From the NCBI GenBank assembly GCA_024305405.1, contig JAKNDB010000007.1, positions 248,001 through 312,000 on the forward strand: a DNA stretch of 64,000 bases, written 5' to 3'. This document shows positions 1 through 13,251 of this stretch, in pieces (within the stretch, counting starts at the first letter, position 1; each line of letters begins with the position of its first letter). The translations under genes were made by a program, and so were the position numbers. The notes under the pieces were generated by a model. The model was not told where the DNA came from, did not search any database, and was given only the letters and a program-made list of their open reading frames with translations. Source of the stretch: Dirofilaria immitis (taxonomy: Eukaryota; Nematoda; Chromadorea; Rhabditida; Onchocercidae).

Positions 1-3000
1 GAATGTTATTTTTAATAAATGGACTGATTCATTTCCCATTAAATTATTCGATCTGTTTTCTTCTTTATTCAAAAGTAGGAATTGTTAGAAGTAGTTTTCA
101 TTTTATAAGGTTACTTATAAAATTACATGATTAAGAATTTCGATTTCTTCATTATTATATTACAGTATAAGCCTGAGAAGAAATTTTTTCCCTTTTTTTA
201 ATCCGATTATTAAATTCGGTTCACCGTCTTTTTATTGCGTATCTGTCTAAATCTTAAAATTCAAAGAATATCACTGAGTCATCTTTGTTCGAAATAAGTT
301 TGAAATCTTCAAAATGCCAGTTTTAAAAGTAGTTTGAAAAAAATGTAAAAAATGAAACATATATGTTAAGCAAAATTGAAATGAATCATTTAGCTTTTCA
401 TTTTTTTTTTTGCATAATCGTTTTTATATTATAATTTATTTATTTCCTCTAATCGAACAAGTATTTTCCCATTGTGATCACCTATCGCCTGTTAAAATTT
501 TGCCAAAAAAAAGTGATCAATGTCCGGAAGAGAGTCATGATACCGATCAGATACCCTCGCATTTAATACAATCAAAAATTTGTTACAATAATAGTAATCT
601 TAGGTTGTTTGTTTGCAAGAGAAAATAAAAACAAATTCAGCAGTTTGGAATTGAGAAAGAAAAACTATGACTTATCTCGAATATCAGATAATTTTTTTTT
701 GTGGTAAATTAGAAGTGACTATCTCTTTCCCATTTATTTCATTAGTTCAGGTAGGAAGTATCAAATTTCAATTTAAACTCAATTTTTAAACTGCTTTTGT
801 AAACAAATGATTGATTTCATACGCTTTTTTTATATTTCATATAAACTTGGTCTAAATATATTGTTTTTATATCATTTTGGATGATTTAAATATGAATTAT
901 TCAATTCAGTCTTTGATAATTTATGGACGAAAATAAAAATAATAAGGGATTTGAATTATTAGCGTCGCTAACAAGATAGCTATTTTATATTGTCGAGAAT
1001 TGGTGATTATTTGTTGGCAATGATCGGATAAATAGCCTAAAATTTAGTTATGATAGATATGGTAGGTAGGTATGTGTACTAAATAAACAACAATCGTTCA
1101 GGGCGCAAAAATCATATGAAGATGTGTCGAACATTTAAGTGGAACTTTCTTGTTTACTTTTTGATGGTTAATTGAAAAGGACATGTGAAAAAGAAAATTT
1201 TTATGAATTGAAAAACACGTGAATTAATAGAAGAAATATTGCTGCATTAATTTTGAAATGAAAAAAGTTTGAATGATGTTTCTTAAAACTTTCTTTTTTT
1301 TTTACAATATTTCTCATTAAAAAAGTTTCTCCTTTGAAAATTAGCTTGCATTAGCGTTTAGTTCGAAATGCTAATAGAATGCAAATAAGCAATGAGCCAT
1401 TTATCATTTTCTTATTTCTGTTCGAAAGAATATCAATCTATTTTACTAATAATATTTCAATTTAAAAAAAAAAAAAACTTCTAAAACATATGGAAGTGTT
1501 CAATGGATTGTTGAAGTACAAAATAATTCTTTTGTGGTTTTCAACAGTTTGTTGGGAAAAAAACGCTTAAATGATGAGCGAAGAAAGAGAAGTTATTGTT
1601 GCTGTTGTTGTTGTTGCACGAGGATCATTGTAAAATATTTTAAATAATAGGTTTTTTTTTTATTTCTTACCATCTTTTACTACTACATCATATCATAGCA
1701 TATCACTGTCTTCTGATTATTTCATTTATAGCTGTTTGAAATTTTTAATCATACCAGGTGATATTATAATTGAATTACTTGAAATGAGAAAATGTTTAAG
1801 TTTATCGTATCATTGAATAGTTTTAATAGTAAATATTTTATAATAGATATTATAGTTGTTGAATTTTTCTTTTTTCTTTTGCTTTAAAAATCTTTTTTTC
1901 TCTCTTACATTTTTATTAAAATTTCCATCAATTTTTATAATTTCATATTTCTTTTATACTTTTTTTATAATAGATATTATAGCTCTATTACTACTACACA
2001 TTAATGATAATAAATAATTAATTTTTTGCTTTTTTGGGAGAGAGAAGATCGATTTTAGAATATTTACAAAATAAATGATGATGACGTCTTTCTTATTCGT
2101 TGTGTAATTTGGCTGATATTATATGCGATTCCATCACAATCATTTTAACATATTGCGAAGGAATTATAATTATTGTTGCATATAATTTGATTTGTTCACC
2201 AAAAGCAACTGAGAAATACTTCCATTGCCTTGTTCAAAATTTTAGCTATTTTCTCTTCCTAATATTTTATCTTGAAATTTTGATTATTTTGTTAAGAGAG
2301 AAAGGGAAGGTGAAAAAATTAAAGCATGCATTTCTTTTTTTTTCATTCCATTTCAATAAGAATTGCAATGATTATTTATGAGGCATTATTATTATTATTA
2401 TTATAGTTCCAATCCATGTATTTTTAATATCATGTTCTTAATTTATGTTTCTCCTTCTATGATTTTTCAATCTAAAGCATCGTTTGATTCAAGATATAGC
2501 GAGAAAAAATAAATTGATAGTAAAACTCAGTATTACAGTTTGAGTAATTTATTTCGAAAAGTTTACTACTATGATATGTCGTGATTTGTGATGATCGAGA
2601 GATGATATTGATATCCTTATTGTTTTGTCACCGGAATTCCACATATGCTAATCTTTTTATCCGGTACAGACGAATGGATGGGTCAAATGACGGTGCATTT
2701 ATTTTTTGCATAAGTATCAGTGAATTTTTGTTTCTTCCTGTCTCGAAAGAAATTATTTCTGCAGCTATCTCCTTTCTAAAGAATTTGACATTGAGTCTTT
2801 GAGTTGCTTCCTCAAGCAGATTAATTCTGCCTTGCTCGGGTACTTGCCAAAATTTATTTCTTCTAAATTTTTCCATTTTCATCAAACAACTGATCCGTGA
2901 GGTGAGTCGATTAAAGAACGTTATGTGTGAATTCGAGAAATTTCTGGCTTTTTCTCCTTTCTGAATCATTATCCTTGTTTCTTCTGTCAATGAATTCTTA

Positions 3001-6000
3001 GCTAAACATTATGAAGCATGTTTTTGTTTGCTATCGTTATATATCAATCATGATTGATCTGATTTTTTCTTTCCCATACTGCAAATGATAAAATTATTCA
3101 AATATGTTCCGAAGAAGGTTGATAGCAAAGGTAAGCAGATAATAACTGATTGTTCGACTCATCGTAATTAATTAATGGTCATTTTAATTTAATACGGAAA
3201 AGATAAATAATCAAATTTGTCTCCTTCAATATCGTAAAAATACTTTTAAAATATCAAGCAATTTGTAATTTATCTTTTGATGAAATATGATTTGAGTAGT
3301 CAAAAATAACTTATAATTTAATGGATGCTTTTTAAAAGATAGAAAAATCAAATTTAAAAAAATTAATTTTAATATTGAGTTTTAATATTATCGTCCTGAT
3401 CCAGATTTATGACCCCGAGGTTTCCTCTTTCCCCCTTCTCTTTTCTATCTTTGTTATTTTTAGTTTTTAATTAAAATGATGAAGTGATTGAAATTTTGCT
3501 TCGATTCGCCCTTATCAGTAAATATACATATCATTCGATAATGAAATATCTTTTTAGTTTCTGGACGCGGAAATGGCTTTAATAGTCCCCTGATAAGTGA
3601 TTGTCTCTTATATAAATTTTCGTCTCAGCTCTTTCGATGAAAAAAAAATAATTTTAATGTTTTTAATCGCCGATCGAAAAAATCAGGATTTCTCCGAATA
3701 AGTCTTTTCGCATTCCTTACATAAATTAAAACTTAAGCATTTGGGGAAAAGAACTTTAAGAAATAGTAAAATATAAAATTTCTTGAAATTGATAAAAATG
3801 TTCAAGATACTTGCTTAATATTTGGATTAGCTCGTAGCTAAGATTATTTATATATTGAAAGGTTGCATTCATAATCGTGATTTAAAAGAAACATGCGTCA
3901 TAATCGTTATCAATATTAGCGACAGCTTAAAGCTATCAGTACGATTTTGAGTTTCTTGATACTACGTTGTACTAATTGTGAACAAAGATATGAGAGAGAT
4001 TTTCATCATCTATTAATGCTTTTTGTATTTAAAATTTTTCTTAACCAATTCACATTAAAATAAATGGACAAATAATTTTTACGAAATTTTTAGATTAGTT
4101 TATAGCATTTTTATGCTTTTTTTAAAGAAAAGGAAAAAACCATTTGTTCTTTATATTCGTTTAGGTAATAAATGGATAATCGCGCTGAACTTTTTTATGT
4201 TTCGAAATATTTAAAATTTCCAAAATATTTTTCTAATTGAATTTGTTGATTGTTTTACTACAAAATTTTTGATTTTTATCGAGAAATGCTTCAATATGAA
4301 TTTTTATCAAAATTCATTGATTTATAATATTTTATTCTTTGATTTAGCATTTTAGTTGAGTCAAAAAAACTTTGCCATGGAAGATATTGCTTTCTTTGAA
4401 TTTAAGATTTTTATTTATGGATAAATGTGAATGAAATGATAATGTATTGATCATTTATTCCTTCGCAATATGGAAATAGCGTTTCCTCTCTTTTCTAGAA
4501 TACATTAAGAATGTTTATGAAAGTTATTTTTCTTTAAAAGTTTTTTAATTGATTATAAAAATAAAAAGAATACAATAAAATAAAAGAAATCTATACAATA
4601 CAATTTAAGATTGATTATTCAGTATATTTTTGCTTTCATGTGAAGTGGTTTTTGAATTAAAATTTGTTTCAATGTTAAGTATTTTTATCTTAGATGTTTG
4701 CTATATTGTCGATATATGGATATAACACAATTTCAAGATAACTAAAAAAATTCAGAAGCATGATAACGTATATGAAATGTAAATTTTGAATATTTTTGAA
4801 TTTGGAAAGGGAAATCTACTTCTGCGCTAATGACTTAATTTTTAGTTAGTTTACTTGCAAATAGATGCAGTTCTAATAGAATTATTTTTCATACCGAATG
4901 ATAATTTGAGTAAAATTTGAAGTTATGTTTTGAAATATTGCTTGGAGCTTTTGTTTATTATCTCTATTGCATATCATTTTTCAATAGTTTGGTATGTTTT
5001 TAGATGGTTGAATTCATTTTGTGCAATTATTAAATGATTTAATATGACGAACACGTTTTCACTTTCAAATAATTATTTTTTTTTCTTAATGTATGTAAAG
5101 ACAATTTTTCACTAATTCTATCCTAATAGGAGCTATTGCGATAAATTATTAATGATGATTTGGAGAGAAAAGATTTTAAAAAGTGGTATTTAAGGAGCCA
5201 AAAATTTTATCTTTATATCTTTATACGGATTGAACTGACAAAGAATTTCGTTTTAAGTTTTATAAATGAATTTTGAACATTCTCATTAGTCAGAAAATAA
5301 AAGGAGAATATTTTTTAGAAGGAATGATAGATAGTTGTGTAAATAGACGAATTTTAGAATGGATAATAAACTGCAATAATTACAGTATTCACATTGAAAT
5401 AGCAAAGAAAATATCTCAACTACTCTTAGATAAGGTAATGAAATATATATTGAATTTGAATTTGAACTATTTGGAATGAAATAGATAATGAAATACAAAA
5501 TTACGGTCCGAATTTTTCTATAGTGAGCTATATTGGAATAATTATATATTTATTTATGATTATAATTCAATTTTACTATATTTGTTTAGTTCGTATTATC
5601 TTTTAAAATGCGATATAATTTTTGGACGATTTACTTTCTTTTGAAATTTTCTACCAAATATAAAAGTTGAGATTGCATATATTTATGGATGATAGATCAA
5701 TGAAATAATCCAAATTCAATATATCTCCTTTTTGCATGTCAAATGTTTTTCTTCTTTCTAACTTTTTTGATTTGTTATTTCAGGTAATTTTAATTACTAT
5801 TTCAGTAGGTACATATCTACTGAAATGGCATCATTGCATATTTTTCTGTACATCGGCTTGAAATTATCAATAATTTGGAAATAATTAAGCAAAAGTTTAA
5901 AATAGCTTAAAATTCTCTTTCATATTAAACTTTGTCTCATATATTTACGAACTTATTGGTAGCTTCTTTGCTTTCTTCCTACTGTTATGCTACAAAAACA

Positions 6001-8087
6001 GAATATTTACATATAATAAAATCTATTTTTAGGAATGTTTTGAAAGAAAAAAATAAAATTATTTCTCTGTATTGCTTTATTTCAGTGTGTCAGTCTCGCT
6101 GGAATTCTTCCAAAAAAAAATCAGCTTAGAGGTTAAAGATTTAGTTGAAGAAAGATATTTATATTTTGCTATTAAATTGACTTTTCGGATTTTGTGATAT
6201 TTATAATGTGAATCGCGTGAAACAGTGGATTGAAATGATAGGATCTTGAGAGAGAGAAGGGAAGAAAGGAGTGGAGTGAGATAATGATAGTAAAAAGATT
6301 TATTGTCGATAGAAAAGTCATTAGGCAAATTAATGTTCAAAACGGACGAAGTATTAATAGGACGTACTGTTAACTTTAACCGCGTTTTTTTTTATTCTTA
6401 AATAATCAATAACGAAATATTGGATTCGGTTTTAGAGCATTTTAGGTTTTGCAAATTTGATTAGTAGTATATAATCAGTTATTGAGTTATCATCGTATCC
6501 ACTAATTTTATCTTCTTGTTCCTTTGAAATTATACACTATAAATATCGAGTAATTTTTTAGAATATATTGATAACATATTTTATTCATTATCTCTTCATG
6601 CTCACGTTTTGATATCTTCACATTCGGCCAATATTATTAATTCATCTTTAGATATCATTGATATACGTTAAAAGAACTATTAAAATAGTATATCTGTTTT
6701 AATTTCTTAAAATTCTTCGCTCTTTTGATTGCTCTCTTAGAGAAGTTATTTTCAGATTTTATAAGCAAACAAAAAAATTTTGATCATTGAATGTAAATAC
6801 TAGATATATAGAATCATCTAAATGCTGTGGGCGAAGAAAATTGCTACAAACTTAATTTTACCGTATGATATGTGTTTAAAAATGATATATCTGTCGAGAG
6901 TGATAAATAGGATGTAATGAAGGATATAGCAATTGGTTGAACTGATTATGTGCCTTTACGAATTTTTCTGCTTTTTCTTTTTTTATTTTTCTGATAGCGT
7001 ATAAACAATATTTCATAGAAATTATACTAAAAGCATATTCGGAATATATATCGTCGAATGATAATTCTTCGGATTGTTCTTCTGGAGTGTTCATAATGTA
7101 AAGCAGAAGTTATGGTGTATGATTGATTGCACTGGACTTTTTTGTATTCTATAAAATGGCTTCTTTTCAATTTATTAATTATTAAAAGTTTAATGCATAA
7201 TAATAATATCTTACTATGTTAGCATCATTTCATCATAATTTTTGCAGTAGCATAAATAGGATATCTTGCGATAATAGTGGTACTGTTTTATCAGAAGCAA
7301 ATTTTCGTTAACTATATAATATTTTGTTCCTGTTTTTACTTTTCGAACGATGCAATAATAATCTCGATTAACATGTTGTATCATTATTGAAGCATTTTGT
7401 TAGATATATTTAATTTTATTCCAGTCTGATTAAATTTATTTATCATTTCTATTTTTATAGGTTATTATTACAAGCTGTGAAGATTAGAAATTTAAATATT
7501 TATACGAATTATTATCGTTGTTTGTTTTGGTAATTTTAGAGAAAGTTTCTGGATTATTACTAATCTTCTGGGTGATTAGTTTCGGAAATTTTGAATGCCA
7601 AAAAAACATATGCATTTTCATAAATTGCTATTGCAGAATAAAGGACAGTGATAAACAAAAAACGCATATATTTTATATTTGTGGCATTTATTTCCATTGC
7701 TCTTCAAGTTTTTCTTTTTTTTTCATCCGTCATATCATCCTCTCCTATCGGTGAATACGCTATTTATTCAATCAACCCATCTGCCAGAAGGTGTACACAT
7801 ATGCAAAGTGTACATTAATTATTTAAAAGGTGAATTTGCTAATACTGGAAAAATTAAGAGGAAAAAAAGAAGTATAAAATATTACTGGGATAGAAAGTGC
7901 ATATTCTTTCTTCTTTGGTCGTGGATGTTTGCCATAAAATCTACACTAATCATTTGCTGTTTCATTTTTTGTTAGCTATTCTATTATCATAATTCTATTA
8001 ATTAATACTCTATTTTGTGGCTAATATCCTGAAATTATTTGATAACTAATCGATAAAGCGAAGAGAAGAGCAAGAAAAGATAGTAAA
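1..8087. other. Gene-free AT-rich stretch upstream of the TSC22 gene
   Basis: No homologous protein, RNA gene or convincing exon chain was seen in these 8 kb on either strand. The longest open stretch is 120 codons on the minus strand (2628-2990), with no recognised motif. There is a short TTG/CTG microsatellite near 1597-1616 and a 20-base AT-rich word repeated near 1838 and 1963. The stretch may hold 5' untranslated exons, promoters or enhancers of the downstream gene, since TSC22 genes in animals often have distant alternative first exons; this is inference only. Confidence 0.6.
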
Positions 8088-11000
8088 ATGGTTCTTCTAC
8101 ATGCTTCTCCACCAACATCACCTTCAACAACAACATGTTACACGGAATATGCGCATATTGTATCGATGAAAGAATTGGATTCAAACTTAGCAATGCTTTG
8201 TAATTGTAGTCAATCATCCTCTAATGTGCAACGACGACAAACTATTGCGTCACGTATCGGAGGAATGATGTTGGCTACTGTGTGTACAGCAACAACAACA
8301 ACAACAACAACAACAGCAACAACAACATTTGATGTATCGAATCAATCCGGCGTACTAATTACTCCACCAGCAACGCCGGATATAGCGCAAAGTAATGTCT
8401 TACATCGATGGAGTGCTTCATCGATTTCCTCAATCAGTTCAAGAGGTTCTGCTAAAACGCAACAATCATCATCTTCATTATATAAAAATCAACAGAGTAG
8501 CTCGTCTACTTCGTTAAATTTGTGTTTTGGTGAATCTGACAAGCCAAATCCTAAAATATCTACAAATACATCAACTGGATTTCTTGATCTTGCCGAAGTC
8601 ATGAGGTAAGAATCATTCAATGTCGCTATATCGATTTATTCGGGATTTGTGCAAATCCAAAGAATTTGATTTGTTGACATAGGATTTATGATTAAGTTTC
8701 AAAATTTATTGAGCTTTTCGTACTATATTTATTTTTTCTTTATCTTATCTTTTGCTTTTTATAATAAAATTTAAAACAATTTCTCAAGTGGATATTAATT
8801 TCTAGAAATGCTTCGGTTAATCTATTTTTTATCGTAGCAAAAGATATTACTACAGCTGTTACTATCAAAGTTTGAATAATGCGCTAAAAGATATTAAAAA
8901 TGAAGATTTATCATTGAAATGAGTAATAATAGGTAGTAGCAGTGATATTAATATTTCTGCTAATTTAAGTAGTATAATATATTCATATGGCAAAGACAAC
9001 GGCTTGTATCAATAGAACTTCTGATTCATATAGTATTAATAGTAGCATGCATCGAATATTTGTCATTGGATCATCAGTCTTTCATATTTTCTACTTTGCT
9101 TTTTTTTCATAACATCAAATTCAGCACGTTAGTTAAGAAAAATTTTTTTCATAAATTTGCATATTATTTTAACTTACCATTCAATTTTTTTCTCACAACT
9201 TCCGTTCTTTTTTTTCAAACTTCATTCTTTTTGTACTTTTATCTATTGTGAAATTTGCCTTTGATTTTGGCAATGACACATTTTATAACTTTCAAATATA
9301 AAAATAAAAGCATATCTTGGAGATTTGAAAATAAGATATATTATTGACTTTTGTTTGGAAAACTCGAATTTACTATCAGTTCCTAATGAGATGGTTATGT
9401 TGATAAGGCAGTTATTATTACATTACTCTCTGTTATAATAGTATTTAATCGTATTCAATTTATAGTATCTTATTGAAATCTTTATTTACTTAAAGAAATT
9501 AGAACCAGGATACAGTGATTATTAATAGATTAAAATATTTGCAAATCATTTTGTAGATTTCGAATTTTTATTGTGAATTCTCAGTCTTTAAAAAAAAAAG
9601 AAAAATAATCGCTCTTAACAAAGACTCCAGAAATGATAACTGCTAATGATAATAATTGGAAATATGATACGATATGATATACTTGGTTTTTTTTAGAAAT
9701 AATTGTTCTTTACAAAGATTTCAAAGAACTCTCGGAAAAAAATTTATATGATGATTGGTAGTGATGATAATAATAATAATCAGTAGCAAGACAAGGAACC
9801 GCAAATATTCTATTAATTTTTAAATCACTTATCATATCCTTCTTTGTCTTTCTCTATCTCGTCCTTTCTTGTACTTGTTATTAATTTCAACGAAAATCTT
9901 TTTCGGCTGTTTTTTCTTGTAGTGGATAGATCTGTGTTAGGAATGATGAATGCGCGCTATAGATTATGAAAAATTAAACATTAGTCATCATCCGGTTTTA
10001 TAATGTAGTCAGCTGTGTTTATCTTAGGTTCAGCAAAGAATTTTAAATGAAAAACTTTTCAGAATTGAAAAAGCTTTGTATATTTCAATAATTATCGAAT
10101 AAAATTCATATCAATTAATATATTATGAATTAGTGAAAAAAGATTTCAATATTCAGAGAAATATTTGCAGAGCAGCAACAAGTTCATCAGCGACCGGTTC
10201 AAATGTAGTACCTATTGATAATAAAATTGAGCAGGCCATGGTTAGTTAATCTTTTTTCTCGACTTAGAAAATTAATTTTAGACCAATCATATATGTTGTA
10301 GATTCTGTCATTTTATCATCACCATATCATCACAACTTGAAATAATTTCTTCATCATTATTATTACGATCACTTTTCTCTGTTATAATTTTTTATAGCCT
10401 ATCATTTATTATATGCCGAGTTAGTTTCTTTGTCTAAGTTGTTTTTAGATTCGATTCTACTGATTCAAATAGCATTAACCATGATATATTGATTAAATGC
10501 AAAAATTTGAATTTTTCTTGTTTGAATACTTAATTTTTTCTTTCAAGAAATGACTTTTTATTTGCGGTAAACAGGACTAGAATTTTTGGTCAAGAGAGGG
10601 TAAAAAGTAATGTTTTTTATTTCTTCGATAATAATTTTTGTAAAAATTCGAAAATTTCGTTATTTGAATTTCTAAATTTTAGAAATTGCGTATAGATCAC
10701 TTGATTTCAAAGACATTTTTAAGCGATTGATGTTATTAATCAAGAGCAAAAGATATTTTGAGAGGTTAATGTTATTATTGATTTAAATGACTAGCTTTTA
10801 GTAATAAATGTAATGATGTTACTTGTTTATTAGAAATAAGTCACTTCGGTACTTGAATATCCAAAATTTAGTATGTTACTATTTCTAACTTTTAGCTTTT
10901 TTCTCGAAAAAGATTAAATAATAAGGATAGTCTCTTGATTTTTATAAACGTTATCTTCTGCTAAATCTTTTATTTGTCTTCTTTAAGGATTTGCATCCTA

Positions 11001-11378
11001 GTTTCATCTGTTTTCAGGATTTGGTTAAGACCCATCTAACATTTGCTGTACGTGAGGAAGTAGAAATCCTGCGCTCCACAATTGTAGAATTGGAAGCAAA
11101 GGTAAGCGGTAATTTTTATCCTATGAATCTCTGGTGCCCTGATTTTATGATCAAAGAAAAGATTCAATCTTTACTATTTTCTAGCTGAACTTCGAAGCTC
11201 AAATATTAGCTATAAATGTTGAGAGCTTTACTTCGTTCAGAACTATTATCCTGCAATTTCCAGGTTGCACAATTGGAAAGCCAAAATCAGGTATTGAAGC
11301 AATTCGCTCCTGCAGAAGTAGTCAATTCGTTATCAGCACTTGTACAGCAGCAACAACAACAAAGGCAGTTGCAATTGC

Positions 11379-11416
<38 letters not shown>

Positions 11417-13251
11417 CCACAACAACAACAACATATCTCTTCCGGTGCCACTTCACCGAATCCTACACAGCCTATTTCTGTTCAGGTATTATATCTATTA
11501 TATCTTTAAAAGTAAAAGTATATAAAGCTTTATTTAGTACTTATACGTTTCAAACATTAACTTTTCATATTTTAAAACAGGATTTAATTAATTCGATATT
11601 GGTTTTAGACCAATATTTAAAAAATCTAGTAGAGTTCATTTTTTTATGTGCTTAATGAGAACTTAATCTTGTTGGTATGATTTTTTGAAAGTTCTTTGAT
11701 CAGTTTGATAATAAACCAAACTGAAAGAATTTCATGAGATAACTGTGTTAGTTATTTGTGATTTTAAAATAGTTTCATTCCTGATGAAAATATGAGGAAA
11801 AGAATGCGGAAGTTTAGAATTTTTGACATTTTGTGTTTTATTAATATAGTTCTGTTTAAATGTTTTTGAAAGTGTTTTGTATTTTGCACTTTCTCTTATC
11901 ATCCTCTTCGAAGTTTTTTCCTTTCAAATGTTGTTATTTATTTGAGAATTTTCTTTCAGTAGAAATTTCATTTATAGTTCATTTTTCTCGATATAGCGTG
12001 TTTTTCAGAATACTATTTTCATTTTCTGATCAATATAAATCCAATAAAAATTATTCAACTTTATGCGTAAGGAAGAAATTGATAATAAGTTTTAAGAAAG
12101 AAAAATAATTCGATAGAATTGAGATAAATAAAATTTATAGATGAAACAAAGGAAATTTTTCATTGCATAGATTTCGAAGTCTCTCCATTAATTACTTATG
12201 AATCTAATCATTATCTTTTTGATAGCGGGGATTAGCAATGATCACACGAGCGGGCATGAGATTTCGAAATGTTGCTTTATTTTATAACAGCTGTTTAAAT
12301 TTTTTTCGTACTCTAAATCTATCAGTTCAATTTACATTGTCGGATGATTCATGCAAATATTTTTTTTCATCCTTTTAATGTTAATTCTATTTTTAGCTTA
12401 TAAGATAAGCCATTAGTTTTTCTTCAATATAAAATAGTACTTTTTGTACATTAGAAAAATCATAAGGAATAATATCTCCTTTCTTTTCCCTTCTGAAATG
12501 CATTTTTATTTTATCCTATTGATAAAAAAATATTTTTTAGAGGAAATCTACAATCTCATACCCCTGACCCTAATATTTCAGTGTGTGTTTAGTATATATA
12601 GTTTAGTAATATTATCAAAGGAAATGTAGCAATAGAATTTTTTATCGCTTTCATTGTATGTTTGCAATATAAAATATTCACAAATTAAAAACAATTGTTT
12701 TTAATTTACAGTTGTGGTTTTATGGTGTTAATAAAATAATGTGAAATTATCTTTTATCATGATCTCACAGTGAGCATGATCATATATTCATGCTTTATGA
12801 ATGAGATCTATAATTCCAGCGATCGTCAAATTATTGTATTTAATTTACTATTTAGCTAAAATATCAATTAGATCTACCAAAAGAATTGAAAGACATGGTT
12901 AGAAAGCATGAATCCCAGATTTGCGTCATGCTGATCAGCCCGCAGTTGTAATATAATAAACCTAATTGAAGGAAGAAAAATGCAGTATATAAGTGATAAG
13001 TTATTTGAATATTTCAGTATGTTTTATATTTTAAGTAATAGTCTATAATGTTGCAGAATATGTCAATATCAAATCAAGGCACTCAAAAGCAATCGATGCC
13101 TATGACAGCATCTGAAATTTCCACTGGTACAATTTCTTTGTCAAATGTTGTTCCTTCTGTTGGTTTACTATCCGAAGTACAACCTGGTATAGAGCAAAAG
13201 CAGTCGAAGCAATTTTCCGCTACCGGTAATATCGACTCCGATATGCAGTAA
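8088..13251 (+). CDS. tsct-1: TSC22/bunched-family leucine-zipper transcriptional regulator (long isoform)
   Basis: The protein is a member of the TSC22 domain family (TSC22D1-4, Drosophila bunched, C. elegans tsct-1), dimerising leucine-zipper proteins that modulate transcription and growth control. Coding exons are 8088-8605, 10171-10240, 11018-11101, 11264-11485 and 13057-13251, all with GT-AG ends and continuous phase, giving 362 residues. The TSC box is unmistakable: IDNKIEQAMDLVKTHL, then AVREEVEILR, followed by a zipper with LEAKVAQLESQNQVLKQFAP. The N-terminal 172 residues are Ser/Thr-rich and disordered-looking, with a short Thr run coded by ACA repeats. After the zipper comes a Gln-rich tract (about 11345-11432), then a Ser/Thr-rich tail. 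The ATG at 8088 starts the long open exon. A short isoform could start at the Met of QAMDLVK, whose ATG sits at the 10240/11018 junction, as in vertebrate short isoforms. The gene symbol is by orthology inferred from the domain only. Confidence 0.93.
11345..11432 (+). repeat. CAA/CAG trinucleotide repeat coding polyglutamine
   Basis: CAA and CAG codons form a nearly pure run inside the fourth coding exon of the TSC22 gene. The reading frame gives runs of Gln interrupted by Arg, Leu and Pro. A second, shorter ACA/CAA run lies in exon 1 near 8289-8328 and encodes threonines. Such repeats are prone to length change between individuals. Confidence 0.9.

Noticed and set aside
2628..2990. 120-codon minus-strand ORF as a gene
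   Set aside because: It has no motif, no neighbouring exons and no splice or start context that stands out. It is the longest of many chance ORFs in 8 kb of gene-free DNA.
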